Assembly: GCA_029212415.1 (NCBI GenBank)
Contig: JARGOF010000002.1
Coordinates: forward strand, 72,877 to 136,876
Length of the DNA stretch: 64,000 nucleotides
Reading direction: 5' to 3'
DNA from: Rhizobiaceae bacterium
Lineage (GTDB): Bacteria; Pseudomonadota; Alphaproteobacteria; Rhizobiales; Rhizobiaceae
Below the pieces are notes generated by a model. It searched no databases, was not told where the DNA came from, and saw only the letters and a list, made by a program, of their open reading frames with translations. Numbering within the stretch: the stretch's first letter is position 1; every line of letters begins with the position of its first letter. Below are positions 32,180-40,337 of this stretch, piece by piece. The position numbers and the translations under genes were made by a program.

Positions 32180-33773
32180 TGTCTGCCATGTCGATATCGC
32201 GGTTCATGCCTGTACCGAGTGTATCATCCGATTGGGCCCGGTCACCCCAGATCTCGGAGCCGTCAACCCAGGTTGTGTGGAAGCCGATGGATATGCGATG
32301 CGGAATTTCCACCTTGGCAATGGGTTTTGTAATGTCATCGGCGTCAAAGATCAGGCAGGCCGATGTCCAGTCGTTGCTGTCGGTAATGAATGTGACGGGA
32401 TAGGCTCTGGTTTCGCTGGTGTCCCTCTGGGTGGATGCACTTGCCGCGACCGGCGCTTCTGTTCCGTAGACCCCGTCGCCATATTCATAGCGCTGCTGCG
32501 CCCCCGTCTCCAGGTCATAGCGGACCAGCCCGTTGAATGTCTGGCATTGGCCTTCAAGCGTGCCATCCTGCGCCTCGGGGATGATCTGATTGAAGGAATA
32601 GCGGGTCTTGCGGCCAAGCTGGTGTGTGTTGACCGTTGGAAATTCGCTGTTCAGCTCATCAATCATCGCCTCTTTGACGGCACCGGTCTTCACGTTGAAA
32701 GACCAGCGGTACATGACGTGGCTGCGCCGACGATAGGCCATCATCGATGCGAGATGGTGGTCCTTTGCATGTTTGACCGGCATCGGGTCCTCCTGCCGGC
32801 AGCCGACCATATGCACCCAGTCGCCCTCTTCCCAGCTGTTGGAAATATGCAGGATGTAGCAGGGCTCACACTCGAACCACTGCACCGTGGGTGAGCGCCC
32901 AAACCGGTCGATCAGCCCGAATCGGGCCGGTTGATCACGATGAAAGCCCATGACGCGCCGCCCATGCGTGCGCAATATCTCCGCATCGTGATAAAACGGC
33001 AGGTCATGCAAAATGGCGTAATTTTCCGTCAGTCCCATGTCATGGGGTGAGCGGGCGCCATCGAGCTGAATGTCGATATCGAACTTCAGATTTCCCGAAG
33101 CGTCGGCCATGCCGTAGCTCATGTAGGGTGGCTTGTCCTGATAGTTGAAAAAGAACATCTCTCCCGTCCAGGGATCTGTTTTGGAATGCGCAGACAGGCT
33201 GTGTTTCAGGGCGCCGCCCAGAGTCTCGCGCCCCGTTGTCTCCAGCGTCAGCGGATCGACCTGATAGGGATCGCCGGACATGTGCCAAAGGGAAAGCAAT
33301 TTGCCGTTGTAATAGATCACATCCGTGTTCGACACGTCCTTGATGGGAAAGCCGGGCAGGCGAAAATTATAGGGGCCGGCGATGCCGGGCCAGATTGATT
33401 TGCCGGCGATATCTTCAGCAACAAAGGCTGCGTTCTGCAGCCATTTTTGCCGAAAAGAGGCCTTGCCATCGCGAAAATAGATCGCCCGCAACATCGCGTC
33501 GCCATCATAGTAATGGTATTTATGATTGACCGGTTCGAAACGCTGAGACGGGCCGTTCATCACATAGGCGCCACACAGATCCGCCGGGATTTCACCCTCG
33601 ACCTTCAGGTCTTCCGCCTCATATTCTCTGTTTGTCGGTGCAAATGCGCCGTGCAGATAGGGATGGTCGTAACCCCATATCCAGTCCGGGGCATCCGTCG
33701 GCGGCGTGCCGTCCGGCGCATACATGCGGACATTTGCCTTTGTGACCTCAAGAGACGTTTCTTCGTGCGACAT
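32160..33773 (-). CDS. carotenoid oxygenase-family dioxygenase (lignostilbene/apocarotenoid cleavage type)
   Basis: 537 residues. RPE65/carotenoid cleavage oxygenase family, with four candidate Fe(II)-binding histidines at H196 (SLSAHSKTD), H244 (SPHDMGLTENY), H309 (CYILHISNSWEEG) and H499 (GFHTTW). Their spacing matches bacterial stilbene and isoeugenol cleaving members. The family splits a C=C bond with O2 to give two carbonyl products. GEIPADLCGAYVMNGPSQRF is the usual N-terminal blade. No signal peptide. It is divergent from the hydrolase-ligase-TRAP-BKACE operon and shares a promoter region with paired motifs. Substrate unknown; aromatic alkenes or apocarotenoids are plausible. Confidence 0.93.
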   Translation of the reverse strand: MSHEETSLEVTKANVRMYAPDGTPPTDAPDWIWGYDHPYLHGAFAPTNREYEAEDLKVEGEIPADLCGAYVMNGPSQRFEPVNHKYHYYDGDAMLRAIYFRDGKASFRQKWLQNAAFVAEDIAGKSIWPGIAGPYNFRLPGFPIKDVSNTDVIYYNGKLLSLWHMSGDPYQVDPLTLETTGRETLGGALKHSLSAHSKTDPWTGEMFFFNYQDKPPYMSYGMADASGNLKFDIDIQLDGARSPHDMGLTENYAILHDLPFYHDAEILRTHGRRVMGFHRDQPARFGLIDRFGRSPTVQWFECEPCYILHISNSWEEGDWVHMVGCRQEDPMPVKHAKDHHLASMMAYRRRSHVMYRWSFNVKTGAVKEAMIDELNSEFPTVNTHQLGRKTRYSFNQIIPEAQDGTLEGQCQTFNGLVRYDLETGAQQRYEYGDGVYGTEAPVAASASTQRDTSETRAYPVTFITDSNDWTSACLIFDADDITKPIAKVEIPHRISIGFHTTWVDGSEIWGDRAQSDDTLGTGMNRDIDMADIGKQDI

Positions 33774-33966
33774 CCGGATACCTCGAAGTTAATAACTAGA
33801 CCAAAATATAAAGTTTTCACCGCCAAAGCAAGGTGTTTTTGTTCCCAGGAGCGATTTATCGCCGCTGATGTTGGGTGATATGTTCCATTTTTTTTCCACT
33901 TGACGATTAAAACGGGACAAAATATAGCTTACTCAGGAAATTTGGTCTTGTTATTAACTTTGGGGG
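33774..33966. promoter_or_regulatory. divergent promoter region with an inverted pair of 20-bp operator sites
   Basis: Site 1 is AAGTTAATAACTAGACCAAA (33786-33805, plus strand). Site 2 is TTTGGTCTTGTTATTAACTT (33941-33960), whose reverse complement matches site 1 at 19 of 20 bases. Each includes the small palindrome GTTAATAAC. A plus-strand promoter TTGACG (33900-33905), 17 bp, TATAGC (33923-33928) sits just before site 2. A minus-strand -10 TATATT (33805-33810) overlaps site 1, with CTTGCT as -35. Binding at both sites would control both arms together. Confidence 0.75.
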
Positions 33967-34668
33967 GTGCGCTTGCAAAAACTGGTCTTGATTCCCGGAT
34001 TGCTTTGCACCCCGTCTGTGTTCGATTCTGTTGCTCCTGCACTCTCATCCGAAACCGTCAGGCCGTCCCTGTTGGTTTCCGATGATCTGACGGCGATCGC
34101 GCGCGATCTTTTGCGTGGAGCGCCGGAGACATTTGCCGTGCTCGGCATGTCGATGGGAAGCTATCTCGTTTTCGAGATGTTCCGGCTTGCACCGGAGCGC
34201 ATCAGCGCCATGGTGCTGATTGGCGCCAGCGCGCGCAAGGATACCGATGAGGCCGCCGAAAGGCGCCACAAGGCCGTCCGCTGGGCGCAAAAGGTCGGGA
34301 TGGATGCGCTCATTGCCACCATGCCCGGAGCCATGCTGGCAAAACAGTCACAGCAGGATGAAAAAATTGTCACATGTCTGGCCGATATGGCCCATGCGGT
34401 CGGGCTCGATGCGTTTGCTGCCCATCAGGCGGCTCTGTCACGGCGGCCCGATAGTCGCGCAACCCTGCCGGACATCAAGTGCCCGGTGCTGGTTTTGACC
34501 GGCGAAGAAGACCAGGTGACGCCCGCTGAGATTGCGCAGGAAATTGCGGACAATGTCGCCCATGGCAGCGCCTTGCACATTCCCGGTGCAGCGCATCTTC
34601 CCGTGTTGGAACAGCCGGATCCTGTTGCCCGTCACGTCAATCAATTTCTTCAAGCGGCGGGAGGTTGA
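33967..34668 (+). CDS. alpha/beta hydrolase
   Basis: 233 residues. The start is GTG at 33967 or TTG at 33973; the run of G at 33962-33967 fits the latter better as a ribosome site, giving MQKLVLIPGLLC. Nucleophile elbow GMSMGSYLVFEMF, acid in VLTGEEDQVTP, His in IPGAAHLPVLEQP. Short hydrolase of the type that opens lactones or hydrolyses ring-cleavage products and esters. First gene of a plus-strand operon; its stop is one base before the next start. Confidence 0.85.
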   Translation: MRLQKLVLIPGLLCTPSVFDSVAPALSSETVRPSLLVSDDLTAIARDLLRGAPETFAVLGMSMGSYLVFEMFRLAPERISAMVLIGASARKDTDEAAERRHKAVRWAQKVGMDALIATMPGAMLAKQSQQDEKIVTCLADMAHAVGLDAFAAHQAALSRRPDSRATLPDIKCPVLVLTGEEDQVTPAEIAQEIADNVAHGSALHIPGAAHLPVLEQPDPVARHVNQFLQAAGG

Positions 34669-34669
34669 T

Positions 34670-35635
34670 ATGACCCTGCAAGACCAGTTGAAAACGCTCA
34701 GACTGCCGGCATTCGCCGCCCCCATGTTTCTGGTTTCCACTCCCGAATTGGTGATTTCCTGCTGCCTTTCCGGCGTTGTCGGAAGCTTTCCGGCGCCCAA
34801 TTTGAGGACTGCCGAGGAATTTGGCGCCTGGATGGCGCAAATCAAATCCTCTCTGGAAAATGCAGTCGCGCCGGGTGACTGGAATGTTGCGCCCTGGGCC
34901 GTCAATCTTGTGACCCATTCAACCAATGCGAAGTTGCCGTCCTATCTCGAGCAGGTTTCCATCTATCAACCACCCATCGTCATCACCGCATTGGGCAGTC
35001 CCAAGCCCGCGATCCCCGTGGTCCATGCCTATGGCGGCATTGTCTTTGCCGATGTTGCGTCCCTGCCCATGGCGAAAAAGGCCGCGGCTGCCGGTGTTGA
35101 TGGGCTGGTTCTGGTCTGTTCCGGCGCTGGCGGGCACACCGGAGAATTGAGCCCGATGGTCTTCGTCGAGCGTGTGCGCCAGTTTTTTGATGGATATATC
35201 GCCCTTGCGGGCGCAATCAACACGGGCGACGCCCTTTTGGCGGCGCAGGCATTGGGGGCGGATTTCGGTTATTTGGGCACCAGTTTCATCCCCGCCGTTG
35301 AAACCATGGCGTCTGCGGAATATCAGCAGATGCTTGTCGATTGCGGGCCTGAGGATCTGATGGTCACACGGGCCTTTACCGGCGCCCGGGCCAGCATGCT
35401 GAAGCCTTCCATGATCAATCAGGGGCTTGTGCCGGAAGAACTCGAGTTCAAGGTCGCCAAACTGAATTTTACCGGCAGGGACGGTGAATCCGTCAAGCCC
35501 TGGAAGGGTATCTGGGGCGCAGGGCAGGGCGTCGGCCGCATAGAGCGCTGTGAACCTGCTGCCTCGATTGTGGATCGCCTGTCCGTTGAATACAAGGCAG
35601 CTTGCAAACGCATGAAAGAGATTTGCGCATCATGA
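34670..35635 (+). CDS. nitronate monooxygenase/2-nitropropane dioxygenase-like FMN protein
   Basis: 321 residues from the ATG at 34670 with GGGAGG upstream. TIM-barrel FMN family: LRLPAFAAPMFLVSTPELVI at the start, the SGAGGHTGELSP phosphate/flavin loop, AGAINTGDALLAAQALGADF and GTSFIPAVETMAS. Characterised members oxidise nitronates or act as enoyl-ACP reductases (FabK) or quinone reductases. In this operon an oxidation or reduction of an acyl-CoA or enone is more likely than nitroalkane use (inference). Its stop overlaps the ligase start (ATGA). Confidence 0.88.
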   Translation: MTLQDQLKTLRLPAFAAPMFLVSTPELVISCCLSGVVGSFPAPNLRTAEEFGAWMAQIKSSLENAVAPGDWNVAPWAVNLVTHSTNAKLPSYLEQVSIYQPPIVITALGSPKPAIPVVHAYGGIVFADVASLPMAKKAAAAGVDGLVLVCSGAGGHTGELSPMVFVERVRQFFDGYIALAGAINTGDALLAAQALGADFGYLGTSFIPAVETMASAEYQQMLVDCGPEDLMVTRAFTGARASMLKPSMINQGLVPEELEFKVAKLNFTGRDGESVKPWKGIWGAGQGVGRIERCEPAASIVDRLSVEYKAACKRMKEICAS

Positions 35636-37332
35636 GTAGATTCACCATTCCGCAGGAAAGGGCAGAGCGATTCCGGCAGGAGGGATATTGGGGCGATGTG
35701 ACGATTCCTGGGCTTTTCAGGCAAAATCTTGAGCGCAATCCCGATGCGATCGGTCTTGTTGATGCGCCCAACCGCCCGACCTTCTTTGAAGGTGCGCCCC
35801 GGCGCTTGACCTATCGGCAAATGGACAGTGAAATTGCCCTCTATGCCAACACTTTGCGCGCTGCCGGTCTGGGCAAAGGTGATATCATCGCCACGCAATT
35901 GCCCAATATTGCCGAAATGATCCTGATATATCTGGCGATCTCCAGGATTGGCGCCATTTTGAGTCCCATATCCATGTCCTATCGCGCCAATGAGTTGCGC
36001 GGCATGCAGGACATCGTTGATTTTGCGGCTTTCATTGCCGTTACCAAATTCAAGGACCGGGCGTTTCTTGCGCCATTGATGCCCGCGCTGCGGCCCGAAA
36101 CAAAGGTCTTTTCTCTCGGCAGCAATTGCCCCGCCGGAGCAACACCATTTGAATGGGTCGTTGAACAGGCAGGCTCTTCGGAGATCGAAACCTCGGCAGA
36201 CGATCTTTTTGCCGTGTTCTGGACGTCCGGCACAGAGGGGCTTCCCAAGGCCGTGCCCAAGACCCACAACAATATGATGGCCAGTTCGCAGGGCGCCTAT
36301 CGGCTGCTCAGCCTGCGCGAGGGCGCAAACGTGCTGGCGCCCTTTCCCTTTGTCAATGCGGCCGGCATGGGTGGTTTGATGATGTGCTGGATGCGCAGTG
36401 GCGGCGCTCTTGTCCTGCACCACCCTTTCGACATCGAGGTCTATCTGGAGCAATTGCGGACCTGCGACGTGGATTACACCATGATGGCCCCGACCCTGCT
36501 CGTCTACGTCAAGGACAAGTCGGAGGATCCTGATCTCTACGATGCCTTGAACAGGCTGACGGCCATCGGCACCGGATCCGCACCACCCGATCCCGAGATC
36601 TTTGACTATTTCCAGCAGCACTTCGATATCCCCATCGTCAATTTTTTTGGCTCCAACGAGGGTGCACAGCTCTGTTCAAGCAAGGATGACGTGCCTGATG
36701 CGCGGCTGCGTGCCCGGTTTTTCCCGCGTGACGGGGACATCAACTGGGCCGGTCATGCGGACAGGCGAACCGCCAATGGCGGCTATTTCAAGCTGATTGA
36801 TCCGGAGACGGGTGCAGCCGTCGTGGACAATGGCGCCTCCGGTGAGATGTATATCGATGGTCCGGCGCAAATGCCGGGCTATTTCACCCGGCAGGGGATG
36901 GACCGCGCCAAGTTCGATGCGGACGGGCTCTTCTCGACAGGGGATCTGTTTGAAATATCGCAAGATGGCAAGATGATCCGGTTTCTTTCACGCTCACGCG
37001 AACTGATCGTGCGCGGCGGGATGAAAATTGCACCTGTTGAACTGGATGCCTTTCTGTCCGGCTTTCCCAATGTGCGCGAGGTTGCCGTCGCACCTTACCG
37101 CGATGAAACCATGGGCGAGAAGGTCTGTGCCTATTTTGCAATGAACAAGGGCGTCCAAGTCACTTTGAAAGAAGTATCGGCCTATTGCGATCGTCACGGA
37201 TTGGCAAAATTCAAATGGCCGGAGATGTGCATCCAGTGTGACAGCCTGCCGAAAACACCGCTCGCCAAAATTGACCGCAAAGCCCTGACCGCCGATCTGG
37301 CTGGCAGGCTTGGCGCAACAGAAACTGCCTAA
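35632..37332 (+). CDS. AMP-dependent acyl/aryl-acid CoA ligase (dihydroxybenzoyl-adenylate synthase-like)
   Basis: 566 residues from the ATG at 35632 overlapping the previous stop. ANL superfamily: A3 motif TSGTEGLPKAVPKTH, A5 NFFGSNEGAQL, A7 FSTGDLFEISQDG, A8 RSRELIVRGGMKIAPVELDA and the catalytic Lys in LPKTPLAKIDRKAL. The opening FRQEGYWGDVTIPGLF resembles EntE/DhbE-type aryl-acid ligases. It activates a carboxylic acid to the adenylate and probably the CoA ester. Expected role: CoA activation of an acid produced by oxygenase cleavage or imported by the TRAP system. Confidence 0.92.
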   Translation: MSRFTIPQERAERFRQEGYWGDVTIPGLFRQNLERNPDAIGLVDAPNRPTFFEGAPRRLTYRQMDSEIALYANTLRAAGLGKGDIIATQLPNIAEMILIYLAISRIGAILSPISMSYRANELRGMQDIVDFAAFIAVTKFKDRAFLAPLMPALRPETKVFSLGSNCPAGATPFEWVVEQAGSSEIETSADDLFAVFWTSGTEGLPKAVPKTHNNMMASSQGAYRLLSLREGANVLAPFPFVNAAGMGGLMMCWMRSGGALVLHHPFDIEVYLEQLRTCDVDYTMMAPTLLVYVKDKSEDPDLYDALNRLTAIGTGSAPPDPEIFDYFQQHFDIPIVNFFGSNEGAQLCSSKDDVPDARLRARFFPRDGDINWAGHADRRTANGGYFKLIDPETGAAVVDNGASGEMYIDGPAQMPGYFTRQGMDRAKFDADGLFSTGDLFEISQDGKMIRFLSRSRELIVRGGMKIAPVELDAFLSGFPNVREVAVAPYRDETMGEKVCAYFAMNKGVQVTLKEVSAYCDRHGLAKFKWPEMCIQCDSLPKTPLAKIDRKALTADLAGRLGATETA

Positions 37333-37371
37333 CGACAAGACAGAAATAAACAGCAGCCAATGGAGGAAATT

Positions 37372-38370
37372 ATGCTGAAAAAGAATCTTACAAGGGCACT
37401 TATGTGTGCAGCCATCGGGTTTGGCGGCACGACTGCAAACGCCAAGGATCTGGCATTCTCGATTTTTGTGCCGGCAGCCTCACCGACGGTTTCGCGCGTT
37501 TTCCAGCCCTGGGCGGATTGGTTCAACGAGCAGACAGCTGGTGAAGATGTCAGCGTCAAGCTATTTGCCGGCGGTTCACTTGGACGCAATCCCAAGGCGC
37601 AGGCGCAAATGGTTGCCGATGGCGTTGCCGATATGGCCATAACCGTTCCCAGCTACACGCCGGGCGTTTATCCCGATTATGATATTTTCGAACTGCCGGG
37701 TTTTGCCACCACGGTGGAAGAAGGCTCCGAGGCCGTGTCCGAGCTGCAGGCCAGCGGTGCATTGCGTGGCTATGAAGACTACTATGTGGTCGCCCTTTAT
37801 ACCTCGGGTGCCTACATGCTGCATTCGAGCAAGCCAATTGGTGGTTTCGACGATATCGCAGGTCAGAAATTTCGCGTCGCCGGACAGATCCAGACCGCAG
37901 TGGTCGAGGCAATCGGTGGTGTTGCCGTTGATATGTCAGCCACACAGATGGCCGAAAATATCGACCGCGGCCTGATCGATGGCGCCATGTCAGATGCTTC
38001 GGTGGCCAAGACTTTCCGCGTGGCCGACGTTGCGCCGAACCATTTCAATGCCAACCTCGGTGTGCTTGTCTTTGCCATCATCATGAACAAGGACGCCTAT
38101 GAAGGCCTGTCTGACAAAGCCAAAGAGGTGCTGGCGCAAAGCGGCGATTATATCCGCAGCAAACAGTATGAGTTCTATGGTCCGGCGATCGAGGCCAATC
38201 TGGCCGCATGGGATGCTTCAGCAGATCATACGCTGGTCATGCCAAGCGAACAGGACAAGGCCAGAATCACCGAGGCTGTCGCGCCGGTCATCGAGACCGT
38301 TGCGGGCAATGTTTCGCCGGGTCTGGTTGATGCCTACCGCGCCAAGATCGAAGAGATCCGCAGCCGTTAG
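37372..38370 (+). CDS. TRAP transporter DctP-family solute-binding protein
   Basis: 332 residues from the ATG at 37372 with GGAGG upstream. Signal peptide: RALMCAAIGFGGTTANAKD. The mature protein has FVPAASPTVSRVFQPWADWF, FAGGSLGRNPKAQAQMVADG and the ligand-binding strand GQKFRVAGQIQ with QMAENIDRGLIDG, typical of the DctP/TeaA fold with its acid-binding Arg. Captures an organic acid in the periplasm for DctQM. A GC-rich hairpin lies between it and dctQ. Confidence 0.93.
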   Translation: MLKKNLTRALMCAAIGFGGTTANAKDLAFSIFVPAASPTVSRVFQPWADWFNEQTAGEDVSVKLFAGGSLGRNPKAQAQMVADGVADMAITVPSYTPGVYPDYDIFELPGFATTVEEGSEAVSELQASGALRGYEDYYVVALYTSGAYMLHSSKPIGGFDDIAGQKFRVAGQIQTAVVEAIGGVAVDMSATQMAENIDRGLIDGAMSDASVAKTFRVADVAPNHFNANLGVLVFAIIMNKDAYEGLSDKAKEVLAQSGDYIRSKQYEFYGPAIEANLAAWDASADHTLVMPSEQDKARITEAVAPVIETVAGNVSPGLVDAYRAKIEEIRSR

Positions 38371-38380
38371 AACGAACAGC

Positions 38381-38402
38381 GGGCCGGGATCATTCCCGGC
38401 CC
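38381..38402 (+). terminator. hairpin between dctP-like and dctQ-like genes
   Basis: GGGCCGGGA (38381-38389), loop TCAT, TCCCGGCCC (38394-38402): perfect 9-bp GC-rich stem. A second inverted pair, GGCCC and GGGCC, brackets a T-run (38414-38436). Neither is followed by a clean T-tract, so this probably stabilises the dctP transcript or gives partial termination. Confidence 0.6.
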
Positions 38403-38459
38403 GAATTCAACGTGGCCCGGATTTTTAAGGGCCCGGCTCGGATTTAGGGGGAGAGTGAT

Positions 38460-38960
38460 ATGGACTGGCTGGAAGACAAGCTGACCCTGGTAACGCGCAC
38501 GGCAGCGATACTCGGTGTGCTCTTTTTGCTCATGGTGGCCGGTTTGTCGGCATTGGACATCATCGTGCGCGAGGTGAGCGGCAGACCCATCCGCGGGGCG
38601 GGCGATATCGCCAAATTGCTGACAATCATCATTATCGCCTCCAGCTTTCCCGCCGGTTTGCTCGAACGCAAGCAGGTCGAGGTGCGTCTTCTGGGCGGCC
38701 TTCTGGGTCCGAAGATGAACCGTGCCATGGACGTCCTGGGCACGCTGCTGACAGGCGCGATGTTCCTGCTGATTGCCTATTACGTTTCGATCTATGCGGG
38801 CAAAGTAAGCCGGTCCCAGGAATATTCAATGGTTCTCAACATCCCGGTAGGGCCCTGGTGGTGGGCGGCGAGCGTCTGTTTCTGGGTGTGTGTGCCCGTG
38901 CAGCTTTTTGTCATCCTGTCTGAGCTTGTCGGGCGCAAACGCACAGAACCGGGGAGTTAG
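38460..38960 (+). CDS. TRAP transporter DctQ-family small permease
   Basis: 166 residues with four hydrophobic segments (about 14-36, 48-66, 88-110 and 128-150). DIIVREVSGRPIRGAGDIAK is the usual DctQ loop and WWWAASVCFWVCVPVQLF the last helix. Small membrane subunit, acts with DctM, six bases before its start. GGGGGAGAG precedes the ATG. Confidence 0.9.
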   Translation: MDWLEDKLTLVTRTAAILGVLFLLMVAGLSALDIIVREVSGRPIRGAGDIAKLLTIIIIASSFPAGLLERKQVEVRLLGGLLGPKMNRAMDVLGTLLTGAMFLLIAYYVSIYAGKVSRSQEYSMVLNIPVGPWWWAASVCFWVCVPVQLFVILSELVGRKRTEPGS

Positions 38961-38966
38961 AAGATA

Positions 38967-40280
38967 ATGGAACCCTACATCATTGGATTGCTGGGAATGG
39001 GCCTTATGCTGCTCATGATATTCATTCAGGTTCCCATAGGCGTCTCCATGGGGATCGCCGGTGTCTTGACCTTTGGCATCATTCGCGGTGACTTCGGTCC
39101 GGCCATGACACTGTTTGGCACCGAGACCGTCAGCAAGGTGGCGAGCACCGAGCTTTCGGTGATTCCCCTGTTTTTGCTGATGGGGGCCTTTGCCACCGTC
39201 GGCGGCCTGTCCAGTGATCTTTATCGCATCGCCAATGCCCTGATCGGCAACGTCAAAGGGGGGCTGGCACTGGCAACCATCGGCGGATGTGCCGGGTTCG
39301 GGGCCGTGTGCGGCTCTTCGATTGCCACGGCAACGACCATGACGCGCGTTGCCCTGCCTGAAATGATGGCGCGGAACTACTCGGAAAAACTGGCCACCGG
39401 CTCCATCGCCGCCGGCGGCACCCTTGGCATGCTGATACCGCCGTCGATCATACTGGTGCTCTATGGCGTGCTGACAGAGCAATTCGTGAAAACATTGTTT
39501 GTGGCGGCGCTCGTGCCTGCCGTCCTTGCGGTCGCGTTGCACATGCTCACCATCTATATCATGGTGCGCAGAAACCCCGATCTTGCGCCGGAAGGAACGC
39601 CGTCGCCCTGGTCTGAAATCATCGCTGCACTGGCAAATGGATGGGCCGCATTGATCCTGATGATCACGGTGACCGGCGGTATTTATCTCGGCGTGTTCTC
39701 GGTCAATGAATCAGCCTCGGTGGGCGCATTCATGGCTTTCCTGATTGCACTTTTGCGCGGACGGCTGTCCCTGGCAAATTTCTGGCAGGCGCTCAGGGAA
39801 ACCGCCGGCACCACCTCAATGATCTATCTGATGATCATCGGCGCATCCATCTTCACCTATGCGGTCAGCATTTCCGGCCTGCCGCAGATGATCGTCGACG
39901 GCATTCGCGATACCGGTGTCTCGGGTATCTGGGTCGTTTTGATGCTGATGCTGATGTACCTCATTCTCGGCGCCATTTTCGACACGATTTCGTCAATGGT
40001 CATCACCATACCCTTCGTTTTCCCGCTGATTCTCAGCTACGGCTATGATCCGATCTGGTGGGGCATTCTGACGGTGATGGTGATTGAAATCGGCATGATC
40101 ACGCCGCCCATCGGCATGAATGTCTTTGTCATGAAAGCCATGCTGCCCAAGACCAAACTCAGCACGATCTATGCCGGGGTGGGGCCTTTCATTGCCGCCG
40201 ATATCCTGCGCCTTGGCATCCTCATTGCCTTTCCGGCAATCTCGCTGTGGCTGGTCAATATTCTCAACCTTCCAAGGTGA
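38967..40280 (+). CDS. TRAP transporter DctM-family large permease
   Basis: 437 residues, polytopic, about 12 segments. Signatures: FIQVPIGVSMGIAGVLTFGI, FGAVCGSSIATATTMTRVAL, AAGGTLGMLIPPSIILVLYG and the C-terminal EIGMITPPIGMNVFVMKAM. Carries the Na+- or H+-coupled transport. Followed 57 bp downstream by the beta-keto acid cleavage enzyme gene, which has its own GAGGGA ribosome site. Confidence 0.95.
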   Translation: MEPYIIGLLGMGLMLLMIFIQVPIGVSMGIAGVLTFGIIRGDFGPAMTLFGTETVSKVASTELSVIPLFLLMGAFATVGGLSSDLYRIANALIGNVKGGLALATIGGCAGFGAVCGSSIATATTMTRVALPEMMARNYSEKLATGSIAAGGTLGMLIPPSIILVLYGVLTEQFVKTLFVAALVPAVLAVALHMLTIYIMVRRNPDLAPEGTPSPWSEIIAALANGWAALILMITVTGGIYLGVFSVNESASVGAFMAFLIALLRGRLSLANFWQALRETAGTTSMIYLMIIGASIFTYAVSISGLPQMIVDGIRDTGVSGIWVVLMLMLMYLILGAIFDTISSMVITIPFVFPLILSYGYDPIWWGILTVMVIEIGMITPPIGMNVFVMKAMLPKTKLSTIYAGVGPFIAADILRLGILIAFPAISLWLVNILNLPR

Positions 40281-40337
40281 TCGCGGGGCACTGTTCCGCA
40301 TCCAATCCACTAGCAAACGCAAGCCTGAGGGATCGAA

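Noticed and set aside
38414-38436. Second hairpin after dctP as a true intrinsic terminator
   Set aside because: The T-run sits inside the loop rather than after the stem.
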